A stretch of 6,332 nt of DNA, taken from positions 1 to 6,332 of the forward strand of contig CAINOM010000255.1 of NCBI GenBank assembly GCA_903851455.1, in the 5' to 3' direction. Positions 1 through 6,331 of this stretch are shown here, in pieces. A program made the translations under genes and the position numbers. Positions within the stretch are counted from its first letter, which is position 1, and every line of letters begins with the position of its first letter. The notes beneath the pieces are model-generated. The model was not told the origin of the DNA and did not search any database. It was given only the letters and a program-made list of their open reading frames with translations. This DNA is from an uncultured Bacteroidota bacterium (GTDB taxonomy: Bacteria > Bacteroidota > Bacteroidia > Chitinophagales > Chitinophagaceae).

Positions 1-1
1 G

Positions 2-1741
2 TACTTCGATGAGGCTAAGGGCATCTTCCTTGCTGACAGGTATATTGTAGGCACCTGCCCGGTATGCGGCAATGAGAATGCCTATGGCGACCAATGCGAG
101 AAATGTGGCAGTACGCTGTCACCCGAACAGCTGATCAACCCACGCAGTGCCCTGAGCAGTGCGGTGCCGGTGAAACGCAAAACGAAACATTGGTATTTCC
201 CGCTGGATAAGTATGAAGGATGGCTGAAGGAGTGGATAGTAGAAGGCAAGAAAGACGAGTGGAAGCCCAATGTATACGGGCAATGCAAAAGCTGGATAGA
301 CAGCGGCCTGCAGCCACGCGCCATGACGCGCGACAGCAACTGGGGGGTACCCGTGCCGCTACCTGGCGCAGAGGGCAAGGTGCTATATGTTTGGTTTGAC
401 GCACCCATAGGTTACATCAGCGCCACAAAAGAACTGACCAACCAATGGGCCGACTATTGGTGCCAGGAAGATACAAAGCTGGTGCACTTTATAGGCAAGG
501 ACAATATTGTTTTTCATTGCATCATATTCCCGGCTATGCTGAAGGCGCATGGTGGGTTTGTGCTGCCGGAGAGCGTTCCCGCCAATGAGTTCCTGAATAT
601 AGAAGGCGAGAAAGTATCTACATCGCGCAACTGGGCGGTATGGGTAGATGAGTATCTAAAAGACTTCCCGGACCAGCAGGATGTGCTGCGCTATGTGCTT
701 TGCGCTAATGCGCCCGAAACGAAGGATAACGATTTTACCTGGAAGGACTTCCAGGACAGGGTGAACAATGAGCTGTCGGCTATACTGGGCAATTTTGAGA
801 ACCGCGCTTTTGTGCTGATGCATAAATTGTGCAAGGGCCGAGTGCCAACGCTGCATGCGGATGCCATGAATGATATGGACCGCACCCTGATACAGGAGAT
901 ACAAAACGCAAAAGTAAAAGTAGAGACCTGCCTTGAAAATTATAAGTTCCGGGACGGGCTTTATGAAGTAATAGACCTGGCAAGAAAAGGTAACAAATAC
1001 CTGCAGGAAAACGCGCCATGGAGCCTGGCCAAAACACCGGAGCTGCAACTGGAAAACCAGCAGCGCATAGATATATGCCTGCACCTGTGCCTGCAATTGA
1101 ATGCTAACCTAGCCATACTGCTCAACCCATTCCTGCCGTTCACTGCGAACAAGATGTGCAAGAAAATGAAGGTAGTGGAGCGCATGCTGGACTGGGAAAA
1201 TGCAGGAAGAATAGACCTTTTGAAAACGAATTATCCATTGCTGGCGCCGGAGCTGCTCTTCAGAAAAATAGAAGATACCGAGGTCGTAGCCCAAATGGAG
1301 AAACTGAAAAATAACCTGGTAAAATCTGCCGCACAAAAAATGGAAAACACAACTGAACCGGTAAAAGCCGAAGCAGCACCGGCCGAGGCACCTGCAAAAA
1401 AAGCGGAGATCACCTATGACGATTTCGCCAAGATAGACCTGCGGGTGGGGACCATACTGAAGGCTGAAAAAGTAGAGAAAGCGGATAAACTGCTGAAACT
1501 GGAACTGGACATGGGCACAGAGATAAGAACGGTGGTTTCGGGCATAGCTATGCACTTTAAGCCGGAAGACATAGTCGGTAAGCAGGTAACGGTAGTAGCC
1601 AACCTCGCTCCAAGGAAAATGAGGGGCATAGAAAGCAACGGAATGATACTGATGGCGCAGAATGCCGATGGACGCCTTATATTCGTGTCGCCGCTGGAAA
1701 CTGCGGATAACGGGAGTGAGGTGAAGTCAGTGATAGGTTGA
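2..1741 (+). CDS. metG: Methionyl-tRNA synthetase, C-terminal 579 residues (5' end outside window)
   Basis: Charges tRNA-Met with methionine using ATP, in the cytoplasm. The reading frame is open from base 2, so the gene starts upstream; the N-terminal part with the HIGH motif (about 100 residues, judged from usual family length) is missing. Numbering from the first complete codon, a zinc knuckle is visible at C19-x2-C22-x9-C32-x2-C35. The catalytic-domain segment with 'YVWFDAPIGY' and 'HFIGKDNIVFH' follows, then the KMSKS-loop equivalent KVSTS at residues 204-208 (bases 611-625), a variant I know from Bacteroidota MetRS. The helical anticodon-binding domain follows, then an Ala/Pro/Lys-rich linker (about 445-470) and a C-terminal Trbp111/EMAP-like tRNA-binding domain (about 474-579, 'DFAKIDLRVGTI'), which in this family promotes dimerisation and tRNA binding. 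A GTG at 164 can be read as a start, but it lies inside the conserved domain and is not one. The stop codon TGA lies in an 8-bp repeat array. Confidence 0.97.
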   Translation, partial: YFDEAKGIFLADRYIVGTCPVCGNENAYGDQCEKCGSTLSPEQLINPRSALSSAVPVKRKTKHWYFPLDKYEGWLKEWIVEGKKDEWKPNVYGQCKSWIDSGLQPRAMTRDSNWGVPVPLPGAEGKVLYVWFDAPIGYISATKELTNQWADYWCQEDTKLVHFIGKDNIVFHCIIFPAMLKAHGGFVLPESVPANEFLNIEGEKVSTSRNWAVWVDEYLKDFPDQQDVLRYVLCANAPETKDNDFTWKDFQDRVNNELSAILGNFENRAFVLMHKLCKGRVPTLHADAMNDMDRTLIQEIQNAKVKVETCLENYKFRDGLYEVIDLARKGNKYLQENAPWSLAKTPELQLENQQRIDICLHLCLQLNANLAILLNPFLPFTANKMCKKMKVVERMLDWENAGRIDLLKTNYPLLAPELLFRKIEDTEVVAQMEKLKNNLVKSAAQKMENTTEPVKAEAAPAEAPAKKAEITYDDFAKIDLRVGTILKAEKVEKADKLLKLELDMGTEIRTVVSGIAMHFKPEDIVGKQVTVVANLAPRKMRGIESNGMILMAQNADGRLIFVSPLETADNGSEVKSVIG

Positions 1742-1809
1742 TAAGTTGATAAGTTGATAAGTTGATAAGTTGAGAGGTTGAGAGGTTGAGAGGTTGAGAG
1801 GTTAAAAAG
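1730..1809. repeat. 8-bp tandem repeat array, two unit types (4 x TTGATAAG, then 4 x TTGAGAGG)
   Basis: Eight perfect head-to-tail units run from 1738 to 1801: four copies of TTGATAAG (1738-1769) followed directly by four copies of TTGAGAGG (1770-1801). A degenerate unit lies on each side: GTGATAGG (1730-1737), which is still inside the metG coding frame, and TTAAAAAG (1802-1809). The metG stop codon TGA (1739-1741) is supplied by the first perfect unit. The array fills most of the 99-bp gap before the adaptor gene. The period of 8 and the block structure suggest slipped-strand expansion of two sister units. No gene or clear promoter lies in it. A function is not evident; altered spacing between the two genes through copy-number change is possible but unproven. 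Confidence 0.95.
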
Positions 1810-1840
1810 TAAAAGAAAACCAAGGGCTTAAATTTTTTCT

Positions 1841-3172
1841 ATGTCTAAAAAGGTTTGGTGGATCATAATAATATGCGTCATTCTGCTTGTCGTTATGATC
1901 ATCGTTGCGAAGAACAGCGATAGCGGTATCGTTAAGGTGGCGGTTGAAAAAACGGCGTTGCACACTATTACGGAAACGGTAACGGCAAGCGGTAAGATAT
2001 ACCCGGAGACGGAGGTGAAGATAGCACCGGAAGTGAGCGGTGAGATCACCTTACTGAACATACAAGAGGGCGACAGCGTAAAGAAGGGAGATGTGCTGGT
2101 GAAGATAAACCCTGCCATTTACAACTCCATGGTAAGCCAACAGGAAGCTAATGTGGAGCAGACCCGCGCAAACGCAAATAACACCCGGGAGATGATGGCG
2201 CAGGCCCAATCGCAGTACGAACTGGCGCTGGCAACATACAACCGTAACAAGAAACTCTATGACCAGAAAGTGATATCCCAGCTTGAGTTTGAGCAGGGAG
2301 AGGCGTCTTTCAAATCGGCAAAAGCTACGCTTGACGCTGCAACCGCGTCTACATCAGGCGGCAAGTACGGTGTGCAGGGCGCACAGGCCGGGCTTACGCA
2401 GGCGCAGGAAAACTTATTAAAAACCACGATCTCAGCACCTACGGGAGGCATAATATCTGAGCTTAATGTAAAGAAAGGTGAGCGTGTGGTAGGAACGGCG
2501 CAAATGGCTGGTACCGAGATGCTCACTATTGCAGATATGAGCCGCATAGAGGTGCGGGTAGACGTGAGCGAGACGGACATATCTAAAGTAAAGATCGGTG
2601 ACACTACCATCATTGACGCGGACGCTTACCGCAACAGGAAATTTAAAGGCATCGTATCTAAAGTGGCGGTGAGCAGCACGAAGTCGGCAACGGCAGTTGC
2701 GACAAGCAGCACCGACCAGGTGACGAACTATACGGTACATATTCTCATTCTGCCGGAGAGCTATGCTGATCTGACTGCTAAACCGATCAATGGTAAATTC
2801 CCGTTCAAGCCGGGCATGTCAGCATCCGTGGAGATACAGACGAACAGGCAGGAGAACATACTATCGGTGCCAGTAAATGCGGTAACCACGCGCGACTGGC
2901 CGGATAGCGTTAAGAATAAAAATACGGGACTGGCTGCGTCAGATAACATCCGCCAGGTGGTGTTTGTTTATAACAGCAAGGATAATATCGTAAATATCCG
3001 CGACGTAAAAACCGGCCTGCAGGACAACAAATACCTGCAGATAACTGATGGGCTGAAAGAGGGCGAAGAGGTGATAACCGCGCCCTATGGAGCCATAGCA
3101 CGGACACTGAACGACAAAACGAAAGTGATGGTGGTGGAGAAGGAGAAACTGTTTGAAGCGAAAAAAGACTAG
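1841..3172 (+). CDS. Membrane-anchored periplasmic adaptor subunit of a tripartite efflux system (HlyD/MacA/RND adaptor family)
   Basis: Predicted to bridge an inner-membrane transporter and a TolC-type outer-membrane channel in the periplasm. The 443-residue length fits the family. A single N-terminal membrane helix (about residues 5-22, 'WWIIIICVILLVVMIIV') acts as anchor; there is no lipobox cysteine. Next come the first half of the lipoyl-like domain (about 60-95, 'VSGEITLLNIQEGDSVKKGD'), a long Gln/Ala/Glu-rich alpha-hairpin (about 95-192), the second lipoyl half (195-232, 'TTISAPTGGIISELNVKKGE'), a beta-barrel domain (about 233-345, ending 'FKPGMSASVEI') and a membrane-proximal domain (346-430). 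At the hairpin tip R135, L139 and S146 reproduce the R-x3-L-x6-S spacing of the TolC-docking motif of AcrA/MacA. The ATG start sits immediately before the membrane helix; no good Shine-Dalgarno sequence is seen. No transporter or TolC gene is adjacent, so the substrate and the partner (ABC MacB-like or RND) cannot be assigned. Readthrough from metG is likely, since I see no convincing promoter in the gap. Confidence 0.92.
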   Translation: MSKKVWWIIIICVILLVVMIIVAKNSDSGIVKVAVEKTALHTITETVTASGKIYPETEVKIAPEVSGEITLLNIQEGDSVKKGDVLVKINPAIYNSMVSQQEANVEQTRANANNTREMMAQAQSQYELALATYNRNKKLYDQKVISQLEFEQGEASFKSAKATLDAATASTSGGKYGVQGAQAGLTQAQENLLKTTISAPTGGIISELNVKKGERVVGTAQMAGTEMLTIADMSRIEVRVDVSETDISKVKIGDTTIIDADAYRNRKFKGIVSKVAVSSTKSATAVATSSTDQVTNYTVHILILPESYADLTAKPINGKFPFKPGMSASVEIQTNRQENILSVPVNAVTTRDWPDSVKNKNTGLAASDNIRQVVFVYNSKDNIVNIRDVKTGLQDNKYLQITDGLKEGEEVITAPYGAIARTLNDKTKVMVVEKEKLFEAKKD

Positions 3173-3227
3173 TGGGAAATTCCGGAATTGAAAAACCAAA
3201 TTCCAATTGAAATAGCTATTGAAAGAC

Positions 3228-3260
3228 AAATTGCGGGATTCAAGTAGCAATTTCTCTTTT
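3228..3260 (+). terminator. Possible intrinsic terminator after the adaptor gene
   Basis: AAATTGC (3228-3234) and GCAATTT (3247-3253) form a perfect 7-bp stem with a 12-nt loop, followed by the T-rich run CTCTTTT (3254-3260). It lies 55 nt after the adaptor stop codon. The stem is AT-rich with only two G-C pairs and the loop is long, so it would be a weak terminator. Its 3' arm overlaps the proposed upstream element of the gpsA promoter, so it may be a coincidence of AT-rich sequence. Confidence 0.35.
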
Positions 3261-3281
3261 CTGTATTATCTATTACTTTTG
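3251..3281 (+). promoter_or_regulatory. Bacteroidota-type promoter for gpsA (-33 TTTC, -7 TACTTTTG)
   Basis: TACTTTTG at 3274-3281 matches all six specified bases of the Bacteroidota -7 consensus TAnnTTTG. TTTC at 3251-3254 matches three of four bases of the -33 element TTTG, and the 19-bp spacer is as expected for the primary sigma factor of this phylum. Transcription would start near 3287-3290, giving a leader of roughly 15 nt before the TTG start of gpsA. This is a pattern match only. Confidence 0.62.
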
Positions 3282-3302
3282 GGGGTTAGTTAACTGAATA
3301 TT

Positions 3303-4325
3303 TTGACAGAGAAATCTTTAGGACAAATAGGCATTATCGGTAATGGCAGCTGGGGCACCGCCCTGGCCAAAATACTGACGGACAACGGACAAGTCATACA
3401 CTGGTGGGTGCGCAACCAGGATGCGATCAGCTATTTACAGAACAGGCAGCACAATCCGCATTATCTTACGTCTGTCCGGTTCATACCGGGTACCATACTG
3501 CCCACCAGTGACTTCGTGGCAATGCTCGATAAATGCGACACGGTTATAGTGGCAGTGCCCTCGGCCTATACACAGAGCGTAATAGAGCAGGTGGACAAAA
3601 GTGTGTGGCAGCAAAAGAACATTATCTCGGCTATCAAGGGCATACTACCAGACTGCAACCTGCTGCTCAATGATTATCTAACATCCCGGTTTGACTACCC
3701 TCTTGAAAAATACGTATCCATTACCGGGCCATGCCATGCCGAGGAAGTAGCCGACGAGCGGTTGTCTTACCTTACTTTTTCAGGGCTGGATGACAGCCTT
3801 ACTCATGCTGTTGCGGCGGCATTTGGTAATACCTACATCAACACTACTTGTAACCACGATATCTGGGGTGCGCAGTTTGCCGCAGTACTTAAGAACATCT
3901 ACGCTATAGGAGCTGGTATCGCCCGTGCGCTGGACTATGGCGACAACTTTCTTAGTGTCTATACCACCAACTGCTACCGGGAAATGTATCACTTCCTGAA
4001 GGCTCATTTTGAGAAGGTGCATCCTTCGAATGAAAACCCGGATTTCCATACATCGGCATACCTCGGGGACCTGCTGGTGACCTGCTATTCGCTGCATAGC
4101 CGCAACCGCACCTTTGGCACCATGATCGGCAAGGGCTACTCGGTAAAAGCGGCTGTGCTGGAAATGAACATGGTGGCGGAAGGATATTATGCGGCAAGAG
4201 GCATGCAGTCCATTTCAAAAGAGTTTTCCATCCCCATCCCGATCGCTACATTTATCTATAAAATGTTGTGGGAAAATCTTAATCCCTCAGATGGATTTTT
4301 AAAGCTGGAGAAATTGCTTTCTTAA
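3303..4325 (+). CDS. gpsA: Glycerol-3-phosphate dehydrogenase [NAD(P)+]
   Basis: Cytoplasmic enzyme that reduces dihydroxyacetone phosphate to sn-glycerol 3-phosphate with NAD(P)H, supplying the backbone for phospholipids. The 340-residue length is normal for the family. An N-terminal Rossmann fold carries the dinucleotide-binding loop G13-N-G-S-W-G18. Further landmarks are 'VIVAVPS' (81-87), the first conserved lysine K112 in 'SAIKG', 'GPCHAEEV' (142-149, replacing the commoner GPSFA form), the catalytic lysine K197 in 'AAVLKNIYAIGAGIA', and the substrate-binding 'CYSLHSRNRTFG' (261-272, R267 and N268) in the helical C-terminal domain. The start is TTG at 3303: an in-frame TAA lies at 3291-3293, and the only other upstream options are the weak codons CTG 3294 and ATT 3300. 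The next ATG in frame is at residue 74, beyond the nucleotide-binding loop. A phylum-type promoter just upstream suggests its own transcription unit. The neighbours have no metabolic link to it. Confidence 0.97.
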   Translation: MTEKSLGQIGIIGNGSWGTALAKILTDNGQVIHWWVRNQDAISYLQNRQHNPHYLTSVRFIPGTILPTSDFVAMLDKCDTVIVAVPSAYTQSVIEQVDKSVWQQKNIISAIKGILPDCNLLLNDYLTSRFDYPLEKYVSITGPCHAEEVADERLSYLTFSGLDDSLTHAVAAAFGNTYINTTCNHDIWGAQFAAVLKNIYAIGAGIARALDYGDNFLSVYTTNCYREMYHFLKAHFEKVHPSNENPDFHTSAYLGDLLVTCYSLHSRNRTFGTMIGKGYSVKAAVLEMNMVAEGYYAARGMQSISKEFSIPIPIATFIYKMLWENLNPSDGFLKLEKLLS

Positions 4326-4356
4326 TAATTTTCCAAGGGCTATTAACCTGCGGTTG

Positions 4357-4381
4357 TAAATATTGCAGAATACAATATTTA
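4357..4381. repeat. 9-bp perfect inverted repeat upstream of the PorP/SprF gene
   Basis: TAAATATTG (4357-4365) and CAATATTTA (4373-4381) are perfect inverted copies separated by 7 nt. It lies 31 nt after the gpsA stop and 42 nt before the next ATG. As RNA it would fold into an AT-rich hairpin that could end gpsA transcripts, but no clear T-tract follows. As DNA it could be an operator, because its left arm covers the presumed -33 element of the downstream promoter. The sequence does not decide between these. Confidence 0.6.
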
Positions 4382-4392
4382 TCTGTAGTTTG
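4362..4392 (+). promoter_or_regulatory. Weak candidate promoter for the PorP/SprF gene
   Basis: GTAGTTTG (4385-4392) keeps the TTTG half of the Bacteroidota -7 element TAnnTTTG. The TA is present but displaced by one base (TA-G-TTTG). ATTG at 4362-4365 lies 19 bp upstream and matches three of four -33 bases. A start near 4398-4400 would leave about 25 nt of leader before the ATG at 4424. The match is imperfect; the placement is supported mainly by spacing and by the lack of a better candidate in the 98-bp gap. Confidence 0.35.
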
Positions 4393-4423
4393 CGTTTACT
4401 CTGTGCGTAAAATCAAACGAAAA

Positions 4424-5479
4424 ATGAAACAACCAATACTTCTGAGTTTAGTTCTGTGTCTGGCTGGCTCCGTGTCATTTGCGCAAGGGATCGTGAATGC
4501 AGAACTGAATGCGGCGCCAATGGCAGTCAATCCGGCTTTTACGGGGATGTTCAATGGTACCACCAGGGTCAATTCGTTTTACACCAATCACTGGGCGGGA
4601 GCGGATATAAACTACATATCGTATGGCGCATCGGTCGATCTGCCGCTGGTTACCGGCAAAGGAGGCAGTTACCTGGCTGCCGGCATGCAGCTTCGCAAAG
4701 ACGAAGCAGGCGATGGAAATCTTAATAATTTCAGCGGGTTAATATCTTTAGCATACCACAAGATATTCAGGAAAAATAACGATAGCAGCAATGCGCATGC
4801 GGCAGATCTTGCAATTGGTCTACAGGCAGGCTACGAGCAGAACAGTATCAATTTGTCCAGCATATACTTTGGCAGTCACTGGGTAGACCCAAGAAATCTT
4901 TTTTTGCCGGCACCGGGTTCATCAATAGAATATGGTCTTGGCATAGGTAGTACGGTGAATTACTACCCTTTCAATGCCGGCATCAGTTTTGCCAAGTCAT
5001 TCTCTGAGCACTTCAACCTGGTTGCCGGAGTTTCTGCCGACAACCTGAACCAGCCAGCCAGGAGCACCGACAGGTGGCAAAACAACCAATTAAAAACAGA
5101 GTTGCAGTATATGGGGAGCCTGGGTCTAAATGTACTGGCAACTAAGCGCCTGTCGTTGCGGCCAGCGGTACATTACATGAGCAGCGCCAACTCAAACGGC
5201 ATTATAGCCGGCAATGACATTAGCTACAATTTAAGTAAGAACCCGAATGCGAGTGAAAGCACGTCTGTTTTTCTCGGTTTTTGGTACCGCAGCGTGGATG
5301 TACCCATGGTAACCGCAGGTGTTACCCACAACCGGTGGCATCTGGGCATAGCGTATGACTACATACCTCATCTTGTAAAAACAGCCAGCAACGGAAGTGG
5401 CGGGCTGTGTGTAAATCTTAGATATACCGCTCCAGGCAAAAGCACCAAAAAAAGAGTTATTCCCGGTGATAGGTTTTGA
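4424..5479 (+). CDS. PorP/SprF family outer-membrane protein (type IX secretion/gliding associated)
   Basis: Predicted outer-membrane beta-barrel of the PorP/SprF family. Members help secrete or anchor particular type IX cargo (SprF is needed for the SprB adhesin; PorP is a T9SS component). From the ATG at 4424 it is 351 residues, close to family size. A signal peptide is clear: Lys2, hydrophobic core 4-15, and cleavage expected after A20 ('SVSFA|Q'). The mature start carries the family hallmark NPAFTG (36-41), then 'YLAAGMQLRKDEAGDGNLNN' (83-102), typical of the strand-turn repeat. Alternating Gly/aromatic strands continue to a C-terminal Phe. A GTG at 4403 would add seven basic residues; the ATG is preferred because it gives a standard signal peptide and a reasonable leader behind the candidate promoter. 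No large adhesin, SprE-like or C-terminal-sorting-domain gene is adjacent, so its cargo is unknown. Whether it is a core T9SS part or one of the many paralogues common in this phylum cannot be told; the latter is likelier. Confidence 0.88.
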   Translation: MKQPILLSLVLCLAGSVSFAQGIVNAELNAAPMAVNPAFTGMFNGTTRVNSFYTNHWAGADINYISYGASVDLPLVTGKGGSYLAAGMQLRKDEAGDGNLNNFSGLISLAYHKIFRKNNDSSNAHAADLAIGLQAGYEQNSINLSSIYFGSHWVDPRNLFLPAPGSSIEYGLGIGSTVNYYPFNAGISFAKSFSEHFNLVAGVSADNLNQPARSTDRWQNNQLKTELQYMGSLGLNVLATKRLSLRPAVHYMSSANSNGIIAGNDISYNLSKNPNASESTSVFLGFWYRSVDVPMVTAGVTHNRWHLGIAYDYIPHLVKTASNGSGGLCVNLRYTAPGKSTKKRVIPGDRF

Positions 5480-5537
5480 TCGCCTTCTGTCTCCCGTTTT
5501 CGCGGGCATCATTTGCCGACGCAGTAGCTCATAAACG

Positions 5538-5957
5538 CTACACCACCCTCCCCTCTATCGCAGCCACGGCTTTTCGGAAAATGTCCGGGACCGGTACTTT
5601 TTCGTTGCGGTTAAAGTCGAAAGTGACGATAACATCGTGGGCCTCAGCGGCGACCTCGTTCTTGTCGTTGAGAATGCGATGATGGATGCCGAAGCTGGTG
5701 TTTTTGATAAATTCTATCCGGGACTCGATCACAATATTGCCGGGATAAAAAAGTGGTTTGATAAACTGGCAACCCGTAGATAGCAAAATGGGGCCTATCT
5801 TTTTTTCGTCAAACAACTTAGAGAGCAAACTGATCTCCCAGTAGTTGACCCTGGACGCCTGTATGTATTTGAAATAGGACACATTGTTCACGTGACCGAA
5901 AAGGTCCATTTCGCTCCAGTCTATGCGCAGTTGTAGCTTTACCGGGAAATCGTGCAT
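5538..5957 (-). CDS. Acyl-CoA thioesterase, 4HBT (hotdog-fold) family
   Basis: Predicted cytoplasmic hydrolase of acyl-CoA thioesters, a single hotdog domain of 139 residues (usual size 130-150). The active-site signature is near the N-terminus: D18-L-F-G-H-V-N-N25 within 'WSEMDLFGHVNNVSYFKYIQASR', where D18 matches the catalytic Asp of the 4-hydroxybenzoyl-CoA thioesterase/YbgC-like type. The central helix and strands follow ('GPILLSTGCQFIKPLFYPG', 56-73; 'IESRIEF', 77-83; 'AAEAHDVIVTFDF', 103-115). The ATG at 5957 is chosen because the family domain begins right after it. The frame stays open upstream to 6104, but that stretch overlaps the preceding gene, resembles no domain and would give an unnatural 49-residue extension. 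It starts 11 nt after the stop of the upstream outer-membrane barrel gene, so both are probably one transcript. The acyl substrate cannot be read from the sequence. Confidence 0.9.
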   Translation of the reverse strand: MHDFPVKLQLRIDWSEMDLFGHVNNVSYFKYIQASRVNYWEISLLSKLFDEKKIGPILLSTGCQFIKPLFYPGNIVIESRIEFIKNTSFGIHHRILNDKNEVAAEAHDVIVTFDFNRNEKVPVPDIFRKAVAAIEGRVV

Positions 5958-5968
5958 AAAAATTCTTT

Positions 5969-6331
5969 TTACTTTACCAGGTACATCAACCTCATCACCC
6001 AGAGATTGTTGAACTGGTCGGCCCGGGCATAGTCCGGAGGTAAATTGGTGCGGATGGGGATGATAGAGTACTGGAACCGCACATTCAGAAACAATCCTTT
6101 CCACAGATGCAATTCAAAGCCGGCGAGCACATCGAGGGCATTTGCAGTAAACGGATATTTGTTATTCAGATCAACGGACCTGACAATAATGGATGAAACA
6201 ACCTGAAATGTCTCTCTTCTGCTTACTAGCCTGCCATAGGATACACCTACACCAAAATGGCTTTTCCTCTTGTCGAAATAGTTGATCATTATGGGCACTT
6301 CGGCGTAATTCAGTGCGATGCCATATTTTGT
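5969..6331 (-). CDS. Outer-membrane beta-barrel protein, C-terminal 120 residues (5' end outside window)
   Basis: The frame is open to the right edge, so the start and any signal peptide are missing; a GTG at 6298 is internal. The visible part begins 'TKYGIALNYAEVPIMINYFDK' and continues 'SHFGVGVSYGRLVSRRE', a pattern I recognise from small Bacteroidota outer-membrane barrel proteins (PorT-like/PF13568 type: a 'Y-x-E-[IV]-P' strand, then 'G-x-S-Y-G-R-L'). Later strands alternate hydrophobic and polar residues ('LDVLAGFELHLWKGLFLNVRFQYSI', 'NNLWVMRLMYLV'), as in a barrel, and the chain ends soon after the last strand. The exact function is unknown; members of this broad group are often annotated only as outer-membrane proteins. 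It lies directly upstream of the thioesterase with an 11-nt gap, which suggests an operon. The call rests on pattern, not on a catalytic motif. Confidence 0.72.
   Translation of the reverse strand, partial: TKYGIALNYAEVPIMINYFDKRKSHFGVGVSYGRLVSRRETFQVVSSIIVRSVDLNNKYPFTANALDVLAGFELHLWKGLFLNVRFQYSIIPIRTNLPPDYARADQFNNLWVMRLMYLVK

Noticed and set aside
164..166. GTG at 164 as the metG start
   Set aside because: The frame is open to the left edge, and the upstream residues contain the MetRS zinc knuckle.
656..1555. Long minus-strand frames opposite metG (for example 656-1096 and 1109-1555)
   Set aside because: They are antisense to strongly conserved MetRS sequence and their products resemble no protein family.
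1820..1828. CCAAGGGCT shared with 4333-4341 in another intergenic gap
   Set aside because: A 9-base match between two short gaps is weak evidence; spacing to the next start codon differs widely (12 versus 82 nt) and no pairing arm is present.
3178..3189. Perfect 12-bp palindrome AATTCCGGAATT after the adaptor stop
   Set aside because: It has no loop, so it is a poor RNA hairpin, and there is no T-tract. A single AT-rich palindrome of this size can occur by chance.
4403..4423. GTG start for the PorP/SprF gene
   Set aside because: The ATG at 4424 gives a standard signal peptide; with the proposed promoter the GTG would leave almost no leader. It is not excluded, because the longer n-region is basic and would also be tolerated.
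5524..5541. Small hairpin GTAGC-N8-GCTAC between the convergent genes
   Set aside because: The 5-bp stem has no T-tract on either strand and partly overlaps the thioesterase stop; it is too weak to call a terminator. I see no convincing terminator in the 58-bp gap 5480-5537.
5476..5682. Plus-strand frame starting at the end of the PorP/SprF gene
   Set aside because: It lies mostly antisense to the C-terminal coding part of the thioesterase and has no recognisable domain or start signal.
5958..6104. Upstream extension of the thioesterase frame to a start at 6104
   Set aside because: It overlaps the barrel gene by more than 130 bases, has low-complexity composition without family similarity, and the hotdog domain begins just after the ATG at 5957.
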